Source: Candidatus Iainarchaeum sp.
Lineage (GTDB): Archaea; B1Sed10-29; WALL01; JAGHAM01
Assembly (NCBI GenBank): GCA_021161465.1
Contig: JAGHAM010000012.1
Location: forward strand, 1 to 64,000
Reading direction: 5' to 3'
Length of the DNA: 64,000 nucleotides
Part shown: positions 26,100 to 35,126 of the stretch, piece after piece
Numbering within the stretch: the stretch's first letter is position 1
Layout of the letters: every line of letters begins with the position of its first letter
The notes under the pieces: model-generated
What the model was told of the DNA's origin: nothing
Database searches by the model: none
Seen by the model: the letters and a program-made list of their open reading frames with translations, nothing else
Made by a program: the position numbers and the translations under genes

Positions 26100-26798
26100 A
26101 TGATTCCCCTCGATAAGGCAGTTGTTGCAAGGCTTGAGAAGCAAGGGCACCACTTTGACATATATGTGGACCCTGAAAAATCCTGGGAGATAAAGGAAGG
26201 CAAGGACATACCTGTAGATGATGTCATTGCATCTGATGAGATTTACAAGGATGCGGGCAAAGCTGAGAAAGCGTCTGAGGAAGTCCTAGAGGATGTTTTT
26301 GGGACAACAGATTACAGGGAAATATGTAAGACAATAATGAGAGAAGGCGAAATACAGGTAACGACTGAACAGAGGAGAAAGATGCAGGAAAACAGAAAGA
26401 AGCAGGTGATAAACCTGATTGCGATGGAAGCAATTGACCCACGAACCAATTCACCACACCCTCCTGCTAGAATAGAGATGGCAATGGAGGAGGCTAAAGT
26501 GCATATAGACCCATTTAAGAGCCCGCAGCGCCAGATGGAGAAAGTGGTTGAGGCGATACAGGATAAAATACCCATTAAGTTGGCGAGGGCTAGAATTGCC
26601 ATAAGGATACCATCAGAATACGCTGGCAAGGCTTATGGCTATATGCATGGCTTTAAGAGGGTTAAGGAAGAATGGGGTAATGATGGCTCTTTTATGGCTG
26701 TTATTGACATACCTGCTGGTCTGCAATCTCAACTTTTCGAGAGGCTCAATGAGATAACCCATGGCTCGACAGAAACAAAACTGCTGGAAACATATTGA
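26100..26798 (+). CDS. sdo1: Ribosome maturation protein SBDS/SDO1
   Basis: 232 residues in the three-domain SBDS layout: N-terminal FYSH domain ([20 protein letters not shown], then [20 protein letters not shown]), a helical domain ([40 protein letters not shown]) and a C-terminal RRM-like domain ([20 protein letters not shown]). It removes aIF6 from the 60S-type subunit in eukaryotes. Its position between psmA and the exosome genes is the classic archaeal superoperon. Confidence 0.96.
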   Translation: MIPLDKAVVARLEKQGHHFDIYVDPEKSWEIKEGKDIPVDDVIASDEIYKDAGKAEKASEEVLEDVFGTTDYREICKTIMREGEIQVTTEQRRKMQENRKKQVINLIAMEAIDPRTNSPHPPARIEMAMEEAKVHIDPFKSPQRQMEKVVEAIQDKIPIKLARARIAIRIPSEYAGKAYGYMHGFKRVKEEWGNDGSFMAVIDIPAGLQSQLFERLNEITHGSTETKLLETY

Positions 26799-26822
26799 CT
26801 TCTTCTTTGATTGGTGAAACGA

Positions 26823-27446
26823 ATGAGAGAGATTGTAATTCCGGGTGAAGAGATTTCAGATAAGAATCTTAAAGTTGGGGAGGGTTCTTACATAAAGGAG
26901 GGTAAGGTGTACTCCTCAGTTTATGGTATGGTTTCTGTGACAGGGAACACTGTTAGGGTAGTGCCATTACATGGGAAGTATATACCTAAAAGGGGAGACC
27001 AGGTAATAGGCATAGCAAAGACTTTGACCTTTAAGGGTATTTTTGTTGATATAAACTCACCTTATGATGGGTTCTTGCCTTTAGAGCGGATTAGATATCA
27101 TGTTGGCGATGTGATGCTGGCAGATGTTGCACGTGTCTCCAACGTTAATGAAGTAACGCTTGATAGGCCAAAACGGCTTTCAGAAGGCAGGGTGGTTGAG
27201 ATACAGCCAACTAAAATACCAAGAGTGATAGGTAGGAAGGGTTCTATGCTTAGGGTGATACGGGAAGTTACTGGTTCTTACCTGACTGTTGGCAGGAATG
27301 GCAGGATTTTTGTCAAGGCCGATGATGATATTGCTAGGGTTGTTGAGGAAGCTCTTAAGATGATTGAGAAAGAGGCTTTGTCGTATGGCTTGACGGCAAG
27401 AGTAAAGGAGTTCCTTGAATCCAGAATGAAGGAGGAAGGAAAATGA
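26823..27446 (+). CDS. rrp4: Exosome subunit Rrp4
   Basis: 207 residues from ATG 26823, with GGTGA at 26813-26817 as ribosome-binding site. N-terminal domain ([20 protein letters not shown]), S1 domain ([20 protein letters not shown]) and KH domain ([20 protein letters not shown]). It forms the RNA-binding cap of the archaeal exosome. It overlaps rrp41 by 4 bases (ATGA). Confidence 0.96.
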   Translation: MREIVIPGEEISDKNLKVGEGSYIKEGKVYSSVYGMVSVTGNTVRVVPLHGKYIPKRGDQVIGIAKTLTFKGIFVDINSPYDGFLPLERIRYHVGDVMLADVARVSNVNEVTLDRPKRLSEGRVVEIQPTKIPRVIGRKGSMLRVIREVTGSYLTVGRNGRIFVKADDDIARVVEEALKMIEKEALSYGLTARVKEFLESRMKEEGK

Positions 27447-28225
27447 AGGGAAATATAAAGTTGATAAAAAACGGAAAAAGATTGGATGGGAGAGGTTTTG
27501 ATGAGTTAAGGCCAATAAAGATAGAAGCAGGTGTGCTTGAGAGAGCAGATGGCTCCGCATACCTTGAATGGGGTGGCAATAAGATACTGGTGGCTGTGTA
27601 TGGGCCACAGGAGTGCCTGCCGAGGCATCTTTCAGACCCTCACAAGGCGGTTTTAACATACAGATATAACATGGCTCCGTTTTGAGTTGACGACAGGAAG
27701 AGGCCCGGCCCAGATAGGCGCTCAACCGAAATTTCAAAGATATCCATGGAAGCACTCAGCAGGGTGGTCTTGCTAGAGCAGTTTCCAAATTCGATGATAA
27801 AGGTGTTCTGCGAAGTTTTACAGGCGGAAGCTGGTACAAGGTGTGCTAGTTTAACGGCAGCAAGTGTTGCTCTCGCTGACGCAGGGATACCAATGAAAGA
27901 TATGGTGGCTGCCTGTGCTGCTGGGAAAATTGATGGGCAAGTCGTGCTTGACCTCGGAAAGAAAGAGGACAACTTTGGTGAGGCGGATGTGCCTCTGGCG
28001 ATAACTGCCCACGATGAAGAAATAGTACTTCTTCAGATGGATGGGGCGTTATCTAAGTCAGAGTTTGAGAAGGCAGTTGCACTTGCAAAGAAAGGCAGTA
28101 AAGAGGTGTACAAGCTACAGAAAGAAGCATTAAAGAGGAGGTACCAGGCGCTTAAACCAGAGTTGAAGGTCGTCAGAAAGGAGATAAAAATTGAGGATGG
28201 GCACCCAATGGAGGTGAGCAAATGA
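27443..28225 (+). pseudogene. rrp41: Exosome subunit Rrp41 with an in-frame TGA at codon 81
   Basis: From ATG 27443 the frame is open to 28225 except for one TGA at 27683-27685. The sequence reads through as YNMAPF-(stop)[13 protein letters not shown], where homologues have a Ser (NMAPFSVDERKRPGP). The two halves are in the same frame, so there is no indel. [39 protein letters not shown] and [10 protein letters not shown]-like catalytic strands are intact. TCA to TGA is a single base change. Options are a sequencing or strain nonsense change, readthrough, or recoding. Rrp41 carries the phosphorolytic activity of the exosome and would not be expected to be lost while rrp4 and rrp42 stay intact, so function is probably kept. 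Confidence 0.9.
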
Positions 28226-29004
28226 GTTCAGAGGATATAAAATGGGAAGTGAAAAGCGATTACATACATAATCTTGCTGCGAAAGGCCTGAGACATGATG
28301 GTAGAAAACTTGACGAATACAGGGAGATAGTAGTCAAACCAAACTATATAGAAAACGCTCTAGGTTCATCTCTGGTCAAGATAGGCGGGACTCAGGTCCT
28401 TGCTGGAGTGAGTATGGGGGTTGGTTCGCCATACCCAGATACGCCAAATGAGGGCGCTTTGATGACCGGGTGTGAGCTTGTCCCATTGGCGTCGCCAACA
28501 TTTGAGTCTGGTCCACCTAGGCCTGAAGCCATAGAAGTTGCCAGAGTTGTTGATAGGGGTATACGAGAGTCCCATGCTATCGATATGAGCTCTTTGTGCA
28601 TAGAGGAAGGAGAGACTGTATGGCTTGTGATGTTGGATTTGCACGTGCTTGACTATGCTGGGAATTTATTTGACGCTAGCACGCTTGCTGCGACATCTGC
28701 CTTGTTGAACACAAGGATGCCAAAATACGAGGATGGGAAAATAATAAGAGAAAGCAATAAAAAGTTACCAGTCAATAAGAAGCCAGTGGAGTGTACTTTT
28801 GCTAAGATAGGCGATACAATAATGTTGGACCCAATCCTGGAGGAAGAAAAAACAATGGATGCCAGGATAACCTTTGCAACTTTAGAAAAGAATACGCTTT
28901 GTGCGGCTCAGAAAGGCGGGTTCGGTTCCTTCAAGGAGAAAGAAGTGATGGATGCCCTTGATATAGCATTTAAGAAAGGGAAGGAATTGAGGAAATATTT
29001 GTAA
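28222..29004 (+). CDS. rrp42: Exosome subunit Rrp42
   Basis: 260 residues of RNase PH fold: [60 protein letters not shown] and [20 protein letters not shown]. Rrp42 lacks catalytic residues but completes the hexameric ring with Rrp41. It overlaps rrp41 by 4 bases, so the rrp4-rrp41-rrp42 row is translationally coupled. Confidence 0.96.
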   Translation: MSSEDIKWEVKSDYIHNLAAKGLRHDGRKLDEYREIVVKPNYIENALGSSLVKIGGTQVLAGVSMGVGSPYPDTPNEGALMTGCELVPLASPTFESGPPRPEAIEVARVVDRGIRESHAIDMSSLCIEEGETVWLVMLDLHVLDYAGNLFDASTLAATSALLNTRMPKYEDGKIIRESNKKLPVNKKPVECTFAKIGDTIMLDPILEEEKTMDARITFATLEKNTLCAAQKGGFGSFKEKEVMDALDIAFKKGKELRKYL

Positions 29005-29013
29005 GGTGAGGAT

Positions 29014-29283
29014 ATGAAAACTAAGAAGGCTGGGAGTACTGCAAGGTTCGGTGCTAGGTATGGTAAGCGAATCAAGGATACTGTTAAGAAATTCGAGACA
29101 CAAAAGAGGTTCAAGTGCCCAAGGTGTGGCAGGATGAGCGTTAAAAGAGAAAGTTATGGCATATGGAAGTGCACCAAGTGTGGCGCCAGGTTTGCTGGTG
29201 GCGCTTATTCACCCCAGACTGGTGCCGGGAAAGCTGCTATTAGGGCGATTAAGGAACCGCAAGCTGTCAAGGGGGAAAAGTAA
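29014..29283 (+). CDS. rpl37ae: 50S ribosomal protein L37Ae (eL43)
   Basis: 89 residues: KKAGSTARFGARYGKRIKDT at the start, then a zinc ribbon with CPRCG and CTKCG pairs, and RFAGGAYSPQTGAGKAAIRA. AGGTGAGGAT precedes the ATG. It directly precedes rpo12, a common archaeal order. Confidence 0.97.
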   Translation: MKTKKAGSTARFGARYGKRIKDTVKKFETQKRFKCPRCGRMSVKRESYGIWKCTKCGARFAGGAYSPQTGAGKAAIRAIKEPQAVKGEK

Positions 29284-29412
29284 ATGTACGTATGCCAGAA
29301 ATGTAAGAGGAAAATTGAGGATAATACTGACACACTGACCTGCCCTTACTGTGGATACAAGATATTCAGGAAGGACAGACCACCAATAGCTAAGAAAGTC
29401 AAGGCTGAGTAA
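29284..29412 (+). CDS. rpoP: RNA polymerase subunit Rpo12 (RpoP)
   Basis: A 42-residue frame from ATG 29284 to TAA 29412, packed exactly between rpl37ae and the Brix gene. The protein MYVCQKCKRKIEDNTDTLTC continues with PYCGYKIFRKDRPP. The CQKC and CPYC pairs bind zinc, and GYKIFRKDRPP is the conserved tail. The subunit stabilises the Rpo3/Rpo10 assembly platform. Confidence 0.95.
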   Translation: MYVCQKCKRKIEDNTDTLTCPYCGYKIFRKDRPPIAKKVKAE

Positions 29413-29865
29413 ATGGCTTTGATGACTACATCAAGAAAGTCCTCGAGAGAGGCAATTGAGATTGCAAAGGTTTTGTCCTCTCTTATCCCAGATTCACATT
29501 TTGAGAGGAGAGGCACCAAGAGCATTGATGATGTCGTCAAAATCGCAAGGAAAAAGGGTCACCAGCGCGTAGTGGTGGTAGCTGATGATAAGAGCACCAT
29601 CAGTTTGCATTTCATATCTTTGGATGGCATGAAGTGGGACTGGATGCCTGTTACAGTTGAGGTATCTGGCTTTGGGTGTCCTGCGGATGTCCCCAGGGTT
29701 CGGTTTTTGGATGGGGATTTGTGGGAGCTGTTTGGGTTTGAACCTGAAGATGGTGGTGCCGTGCTTAAAAAAACTCAGAATAAACTTGTGTTTAAGCAGG
29801 GTAGGGCAAAACTGCTTGAGATGAAGGTGAAATTCGTTGAAGCTGGTGCTGGAGGTAAACCTTGA
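29413..29865 (+). CDS. Archaeal Brix-domain ribosome biogenesis protein
   Basis: 150 residues. TTSRKSSREAIEIAKVLSSL at the start and RRGTKSIDDVVKIARKKGHQ followed by RVVVVADDKSTISLHFISLD match the compact archaeal Imp4/Brix-domain proteins, which bind rRNA during ribosome assembly. The ATG directly follows the rpo12 stop; ATG 29422 is an alternative. It overlaps the next gene by 29 bases. Confidence 0.88.
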   Translation: MALMTTSRKSSREAIEIAKVLSSLIPDSHFERRGTKSIDDVVKIARKKGHQRVVVVADDKSTISLHFISLDGMKWDWMPVTVEVSGFGCPADVPRVRFLDGDLWELFGFEPEDGGAVLKKTQNKLVFKQGRAKLLEMKVKFVEAGAGGKP

Positions 29866-30061
29866 AGATGCGCGCAAGGCGTCTAGCATAGTTGAGGCAT
29901 TGTCCACGGATGCAAAGCCAAAGCGGGCTAAAGTCGCGCTAAGTTCCAACGGGCCAATATTAAACCTTTCGGCAGTTGCAGAGGATGATGTTGCCATGAG
30001 AAGTGTGATAAACAGTTATATACGGCTGATTGATGTTTGTCTTAAAGTTTTAGGAGGATGA
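29837..30061 (+). CDS. pcc1: KEOPS complex subunit Pcc1
   Basis: 74 residues from TTG 29837. LVLEVNLEDARKASSIVEAL, AKVALSSNGPILNLSAVAED and MRSVINSYIRLIDVCLKVL match the small Pcc1 dimerisation subunit of KEOPS, which supports t6A synthesis on tRNA. Another t6A gene, Sua5, lies near 57.6 kb. The TTG start is inferred from the family N-terminus. Confidence 0.82.
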   Translation: MKLVLEVNLEDARKASSIVEALSTDAKPKRAKVALSSNGPILNLSAVAEDDVAMRSVINSYIRLIDVCLKVLGG

Positions 30062-30387
30062 AATATATGGTGGAATTAAGTGAGAAGGAACTACAGGAAG
30101 CTAAGGGTTTAAACCAGCAATACCAGCTGATAATGGCACAGAAACAGGCGTTTTCATCAAAGCTGAAAGAACTGGAAAATGCTCTTGCTGAAATTAAGAC
30201 AGCAAAGGGTAGGATTTACTACAACGCTGGAAGTGTTTTAGTTGAATTCGACAAAAAAGAACTTGAAGAGAAGCTTGAAAAGCAAAAAAAGGAAATCCAG
30301 GAAAGCCTTGACACAATTACAGCAAGGGAGAAGACCATTAGAGAGAAAGTCCAAAAGTTACAGGGAAAAGCTGGAAAGAGTGGCTAA
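30058..30387 (+). CDS. pfdB: Prefoldin subunit beta
   Basis: 109 residues, mostly coiled coil: LNQQYQLIMAQKQAFSSKLK, then KGRIYYNAGSVLVEFDKKEL (the beta-hairpin segment), then a second coil KEIQESLDTITAREKTIREK. It forms the hexameric chaperone with prefoldin alpha. It overlaps pcc1 by 4 bases and the DHH gene by 8 bases. Confidence 0.93.
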   Translation: MKYMVELSEKELQEAKGLNQQYQLIMAQKQAFSSKLKELENALAEIKTAKGRIYYNAGSVLVEFDKKELEEKLEKQKKEIQESLDTITAREKTIREKVQKLQGKAGKSG

Positions 30388-31345
30388 GGTTCTTGATAGC
30401 TGCAAGTCTTTTCTTCTGATAGTCCACAAGTGCCCGGATCCTGATGCTGCTGGAGCAGCTGTTGCTTTAGCTAGTGCGTTGAAGGCAAGGAAGAAAAAGG
30501 TATCCATTGGTGTTGATAAAAATACCATATCAAAGCAAACCAAGTTGCTGCTTAAGAAGTTACATCATAAGATATCCTTCAAACCAGACTATGATGTGGA
30601 TTGCATTGTGGTCCTTGATACTAATTCTCCAATGCTTTTCAGCTTGGATAAAGTTCTCAATTCAAAGGCAAAAAAGGTTTTGATAGACCACCATCATCCC
30701 AAACAGGAAGTGGTGGAGTGCTTTGATGAAGCATTCATAGATGAGGAGGCTGTTTCTGCTACACAAATAATCTACTATCTTCTAAGTGAGATGAATGTTA
30801 GCTTTACAAGAAACATTTGCCTCGCCATAGCCGCTGGGATACTGACGGATTCTGCAAACTTCGTTGCAGCTACTGTGGAGAGTTTCTTAGTGCTTGGGGA
30901 GGTACTTGAGAAGGGTAATCTATCCTTCCAGGAAGTTCTTGAGTCTGTAAGCGTACCGATGGAGATGAGCGAGAAGATAGCTAGGCTTAAGGCATCACAG
31001 CGCCTCAAGTTTTACAGGAATGGTAAACACTTGATAGCGGTCAGTAAGGTTAGTTCCTTTGAGGGTGGCGTAGCCAAGGCCCTGCTTTACCTTGGTGCAG
31101 ATGTTTCATTTGTCGGCGCGGCCAGAGGTAATGATGTCAGGATAAGCGCAAGAGCCGCAAATACCGTCGTGAGCAAAGGTTTTCATCTGGGAAAGGATGT
31201 AATGCCTCTAATATCAGATGTCATAGGCGGGGATGCTGGCGGCCATGCTGGTGCGGCTGGTGCCAATGGAACCAAACCAGAGAATCTGGACAGGGCATTA
31301 CGGCTTTGTGTTGAGAGAACCCGGGAACTTCTTAGAGCTATCTAG
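30380..31345 (+). CDS. DHH-family phosphoesterase (RecJ-like/oligoribonuclease-like)
   Basis: 321 residues from GTG 30380, chosen because upstream sequence in this frame only shadows pfdB. Motifs: HKCPDPDAAGAAVALASALK (motif I, with Lys-Cys-Pro in place of the first Asp), CIVVLDTNSP, VLIDHHHPKQEV (DHH), AGILTDSANF and a DHHA1 domain ending GGDAGGHAGAAGA. The family cleaves nano-RNA, pAp or single-stranded nucleic acid. The changed motif I may alter metal binding. The 3' end overlaps the convergent gene by 48 bases. Confidence 0.88.
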   Translation: MAKVLDSCKSFLLIVHKCPDPDAAGAAVALASALKARKKKVSIGVDKNTISKQTKLLLKKLHHKISFKPDYDVDCIVVLDTNSPMLFSLDKVLNSKAKKVLIDHHHPKQEVVECFDEAFIDEEAVSATQIIYYLLSEMNVSFTRNICLAIAAGILTDSANFVAATVESFLVLGEVLEKGNLSFQEVLESVSVPMEMSEKIARLKASQRLKFYRNGKHLIAVSKVSSFEGGVAKALLYLGADVSFVGAARGNDVRISARAANTVVSKGFHLGKDVMPLISDVIGGDAGGHAGAAGANGTKPENLDRALRLCVERTRELLRAI

Positions 31346-32281
31346 CTTTTTCTTTATCTCATCAGTTGCGGTTATAATGGAGTCGTATAAACTCTTTTTC
31401 CTTTCCTTGCTAATCTTAATGGCTCTTTTCATGATTTCCTCTGATAGTTTCAGGCTTTTGGTTTCAACTTCCATTTTCTCCAGTATCCCTGCAATTGTTA
31501 GGAGCTTCCATTTGGTCCTTATCCCCCCAAGCCTGGCTGCAATCTCTGTTATATTTTTTCCATACCTATTGTAAGCTTTAGTGGTTTCAAACAGATTGGT
31601 TCGATATTTACTCCCTATCTTAGCAGCTGCGACTACATCATTCTCATCATAAAAGCCAAGTGCCCTCACTAAATCCCGTGGTCTATTTTTGATATAAGAC
31701 TTCACCTTTTCATCAAGCTCTCTCTTGTCTTTGATGAACTTCGATGCTCTCCTGACAGCAGCAATGACTTTTTCCTCATCAAGCTTGTTCTTTAAGTATC
31801 CCGCGCCCATTATGAAGGAAGTTGGGTAGTCCTTAGGCCCTGTGTGTTTTTCTCCCTCAGTTATGCAGACTTCAGCTATTTCTGGCCCATGGCCTGAGCA
31901 CCAGCTTATAACCTTGTCTTTGTCTATGCCTTTTTCCGCAGCCTTCCCCACCAGTTCCACAGTTTTCTTAACGCCATCCATGGACCTTTCCCTGGCAATT
32001 TTTACTAACTTTTCAGGCGGTATCTTGCTTTCCCTGGCTATTTTAAGAACTTTCTCCAGCTCAGCGAGCTTTCCCTGTTCTATGAAGTGCCTAACATGGG
32101 GAACACTTCGGTTTTCAAGTTTTAGCATCCCATCAGCAGCAGTTATCCTATGCTCATTGAAAAGTCTTGCAGCTTTCTGGATTTCACTATCACCAAGTTT
32201 TTTCGCAAGCCAGTTGGCTGTCTTAATATCTACATGCTTCTGGGCGAGCTTGCTTCTCCTTTCTTTTTTTTTATCAAGCAT
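31298..32281 (-). CDS. Alpha-helical archaeal protein of unknown function
   Basis: 327 residues, almost all predicted helix and strongly basic, with short repeats of the form KIARESKIPPEKLVKIARER and a central SWCSGHGPEIAEVC segment. There is no membrane span or known catalytic motif. Codon composition is like its neighbours, and start ATG 32281 has a TATA-like AATATAATTTTATT upstream. It overlaps the DHH gene tail to tail. I do not recognise the family. Confidence 0.6.
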   Translation of the reverse strand: MLDKKKERRSKLAQKHVDIKTANWLAKKLGDSEIQKAARLFNEHRITAADGMLKLENRSVPHVRHFIEQGKLAELEKVLKIARESKIPPEKLVKIARERSMDGVKKTVELVGKAAEKGIDKDKVISWCSGHGPEIAEVCITEGEKHTGPKDYPTSFIMGAGYLKNKLDEEKVIAAVRRASKFIKDKRELDEKVKSYIKNRPRDLVRALGFYDENDVVAAAKIGSKYRTNLFETTKAYNRYGKNITEIAARLGGIRTKWKLLTIAGILEKMEVETKSLKLSEEIMKRAIKISKERKKSLYDSIITATDEIKKKLDSSKKFPGSLNTKP

Positions 32282-32321
32282 TCCAATATAATTTTATTGT
32301 CCCTCTCTTATATATTACTCA

Positions 32322-33530
32322 ATGAAGATTGCGATTATTTCTGATAACCACTTTGGCTACGCTACAGGGACGGAGCGGCAGGAGGATTCTTTTGTCCAGG
32401 CCAGGGAGGCATTCGAAGAGGCTCTAAAGGAAGCCGATGTGATAGTAAATCCAGGCGACATCTTTGATTCCAGGGTACCAAAGCAGGAGGTTATGGAAAA
32501 GGCAGCTAAGATATTCTCCCTTGCTTTGCAGGCTAAAAATACTGGTGTAAGGGTTGTTGATAGCTACAACGTTGAGAAGATACCCAACTACACCGTGGCC
32601 GGGGTCCCAATAATAGCGATACATGGCACTCACGAGAGAAGGGGCAGCAACATGGTGAATCCTGTGGAAACTTTAGAGGCTGCTGGGTTGCTGGTTCACA
32701 TACACCTTGGCTACATCGTTCTGGAGAAAGATGGTGAGCAGGTTGCAATCCATGGAATGAGCGGGGTACCAGAGCCTCAGGCAAGAGATGCGCTGATGGC
32801 ATGGAGCCCTAAGCCAGTGAAAGGCGCGCACAATATAATCATGTTTCACCAATCCTTCAAGGAAATGGTTAATGATCCATCAGCAACCCTTATTTTTGAT
32901 GACTTACCACCTGGGTTTGATTTATACATAAATGGCCATATCCATTGGCACTCAGTTAATAAAAAAGACGGAAAGTTGATACTTCATCCAGGGAGTACGA
33001 TAACCACGCAGATGAGGAAGAACGAGGCTGAGAACCCTAAGGGTTTCTGCTTCTATGACACTCTCACGTCCAACATAGATTTTGTTCCGCTCAAGAGCCA
33101 GAGGAAACTTTACTACAAAGAGATAAAAGCTAGTGGCTCACCTGGAAGTGTTGTTGACGAGGCAATGGCTTTCCTGAAGTCAATCCCGCAAACAGAGTTA
33201 AAACCAATGGTGAAGCTAAAGATTACAGGGTCTCTAACACCAGGCGCGACCATAGACCTGAGGGAAATAACCCATACCTTCGATGACAAGCTTATAATGT
33301 CGGTAGATGACCAGACAGAAACGGAGGATTTCAAGAAGAAGATTGCTTCACTTAGGGACCTTCACAAGCAAAAAGCATCTGTCCTTGAGAGAAGTCTGGA
33401 CATACTGACAGAGAACTTAAAGCAGGCAGGTTATGAGGGCATCCCCCCGGATAAGCTCTTGGGTGTGTTGGAGGACGGCGATGTCGACAAGGCTTTAGAA
33501 ATCTTGATGAAGGAAAAAGAGGGTGCATGA
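32322..33530 (+). CDS. mre11: Mre11/SbcD-like nuclease
   Basis: 402 residues. Calcineurin-type metallophosphoesterase motifs: ISDNHFGYATG (I), VNPGDIFDSRVPKQEV (II), AIHGTHERRGSNMVNP (III, with Thr for the usual Asn), IHGMSGV, MFHQSF, and INGHIHWHSV (V). The C-terminal 130 residues form a capping and partner-binding region (DLHKQKASVLERSLDIL). It would act in double-strand break resection. No rad50, herA or nurA gene is next to it in this window. Confidence 0.85.
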   Translation: MKIAIISDNHFGYATGTERQEDSFVQAREAFEEALKEADVIVNPGDIFDSRVPKQEVMEKAAKIFSLALQAKNTGVRVVDSYNVEKIPNYTVAGVPIIAIHGTHERRGSNMVNPVETLEAAGLLVHIHLGYIVLEKDGEQVAIHGMSGVPEPQARDALMAWSPKPVKGAHNIIMFHQSFKEMVNDPSATLIFDDLPPGFDLYINGHIHWHSVNKKDGKLILHPGSTITTQMRKNEAENPKGFCFYDTLTSNIDFVPLKSQRKLYYKEIKASGSPGSVVDEAMAFLKSIPQTELKPMVKLKITGSLTPGATIDLREITHTFDDKLIMSVDDQTETEDFKKKIASLRDLHKQKASVLERSLDILTENLKQAGYEGIPPDKLLGVLEDGDVDKALEILMKEKEGA

Positions 33531-33593
33531 AGCGTTGGTGGTTATGACCGTTTTCCCATTTAGCCCTCTATCATCTCTATCCTATCTTATTTA

Positions 33594-33635
33594 TATACCT
33601 TCTCGGAAATGAGGAGAACCTTTTTAAATGAAACA
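33594..33635 (+). repeat. 42-bp direct repeat, copy 1, upstream of AAA ATPase
   Basis: TATACCTTCTCGGAAATGAG and what follows repeat at 34864-34905 with two mismatches. In the reading frame of copy 2 this stretch encodes YLLGNEENLFK plus a stop, nearly the last residues of the AAA ATPase. It is therefore a relic of the 3' end of such a gene. Confidence 0.85.
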
Positions 33636-33650
33636 TGTGCAAACTATATC

Positions 33651-34901
33651 ATGGTTTTGGAAAAACTGAAAGATTGGAATCCCTGGTGGGCTGAAGGTGA
33701 AGTACCTGAAAAATTGCATGGGAAACCACGCCGCATAACAGGAGAACTGTTCAACTTAGCTAAAGCTAGGGATTTATCCAAGGTGATAATAGGTCCACGG
33801 AGGTCAGGGAAGACAACAGTGATGTACCAAATTATACAAAAACTCATTAACTCTGGAGTTAACCCAAACCACATACTTTACGTAAATCTGGAGGATCCTG
33901 CTCTGTCGGATGCTGAGTTTGATGAGATTTATTCAGATTTTGTACAGTTTAGCAAGTCAAAAGAGAACTATCTCTTCTTTGATGAAATACAAGTTAAGAA
34001 AGATTGGGACAAATGGATTAGAGCACATCTTGAGAAGAGACAGAATGATTCTATATATGTGTCAGGTTCAACGATGAGCCTTATGAAACACGAGGCAGGA
34101 AGACGTCTTGCTGGAAGAGTCTTGATGAAAACAATTTATCCATTGTCTTTCAATGAACTCTTATCCTTGAACAACATTACCTTTAGAAATTCTCAGGAAA
34201 AAGATATAGCGTTGGGTTTGCTGAAAGAGTGCTTGCTGTTGGGATGCTATCCTAGAGTGGTGTTCGAGCAGGATGTAAATTTGAAGAGAGAAATTCTTGT
34301 TTCCTACTTTGATACGATAGTTGCTAGAGACGTAGCTGCTTCTCATAAACTTGATTTCAAGAAAGCCCAGGACATATTCTCCTACATACTTAGAAATACT
34401 AGCAGTTTGTTCTCAGTAAATAAGATAAAGAATATGTTTCATCTTTCCTACGAGACCGCAGAAAGATATGTAGATGCCATGAAAGATTCTATGGTGTTGA
34501 TAGAATCTAGACGTTACTCGTTTTCACTTAGAGAACAGATGGCGTTTCCAAGAAAATTTTACACAATCGATCTTGGTTTAAGGTGGGTTTCATCAAGAGG
34601 CCCCACTGAAGATATGGGGAAATTGTTGGAGAGCTTCATAGCTGAGGAGTTAGTAAAGCATGGATATGAGTTTTACTATTGGTCTGACGAAAGACAATGT
34701 GATTTCGTTATTGTAGGTGATGGAAAACCAAAATTCGCACTACAAGTGTCTTATGAGTTGACTAAAGAGAACAAAAAGAGAGAGCATGAAGGATTAAACG
34801 AGGCCATGGATGAGTTTGGCATACCTGGTAGGGTTCTAACGTTTGAGGATGCACCCGAGTTTGTATACCTTCTCGGAAACGAGGAGAACCCTTTTAAATG
34901 A
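33651..34901 (+). CDS. AAA ATPase with C-terminal DUF4143-type nuclease-like domain
   Basis: 416 residues from ATG 33651. Walker A is IIGPRRSGKTT and Walker B YLFFDEIQ; STMSLMKHEAGRRLAGRVLM and YPLSFNELLSL are typical of the AAA_14/DUF4143 group. The C-terminal half holds a winged helix and a PD-(D/E)XK-like core (YYWSDERQCDFVIVGDGKPK, ALQVSYE). These genes move often between archaea; function is unclear, perhaps defence-related. The frame stays open upstream to ATG 33609, but that part overlaps the repeat. Direct repeats flank the gene. Confidence 0.85.
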   Translation: MVLEKLKDWNPWWAEGEVPEKLHGKPRRITGELFNLAKARDLSKVIIGPRRSGKTTVMYQIIQKLINSGVNPNHILYVNLEDPALSDAEFDEIYSDFVQFSKSKENYLFFDEIQVKKDWDKWIRAHLEKRQNDSIYVSGSTMSLMKHEAGRRLAGRVLMKTIYPLSFNELLSLNNITFRNSQEKDIALGLLKECLLLGCYPRVVFEQDVNLKREILVSYFDTIVARDVAASHKLDFKKAQDIFSYILRNTSSLFSVNKIKNMFHLSYETAERYVDAMKDSMVLIESRRYSFSLREQMAFPRKFYTIDLGLRWVSSRGPTEDMGKLLESFIAEELVKHGYEFYYWSDERQCDFVIVGDGKPKFALQVSYELTKENKKREHEGLNEAMDEFGIPGRVLTFEDAPEFVYLLGNEENPFK

Positions 34902-34905
34902 AACA
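34864..34905 (+). repeat. 42-bp direct repeat, copy 2, the 3' end of the AAA ATPase gene
   Basis: This copy is the coding end of the AAA ATPase (YLLGNEENPFK and stop) plus a few bases. It matches 33594-33635 at 40 of 42 positions. Confidence 0.85.
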
Positions 34906-35126
34906 ACATGAAGAGTATCGTGAACTATTCCTCCACCCTGTCTTCTATCCTAGTTATTGTTAGTTGGATTCATTTTCATTCCAATGCGTCCTGTGAGGAC
35001 CATCAAACTTAAAATTATCGATGTGGGGATTAACACATTTTTCAGTGCTCACCACTGTCTAGTAATCAGTCATTTTATATTCCCCATTTTCATTAGAAGT
35101 TCACTAGGAAGCGCAGAATAATTCAC

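Noticed and set aside
27683-27685. A genome-wide code change with TGA as a sense codon
   Set aside because: Other genes here (for example porC, rrp4, nearby ATGA overlaps) end normally at TGA, and no other conserved gene has an internal TGA.
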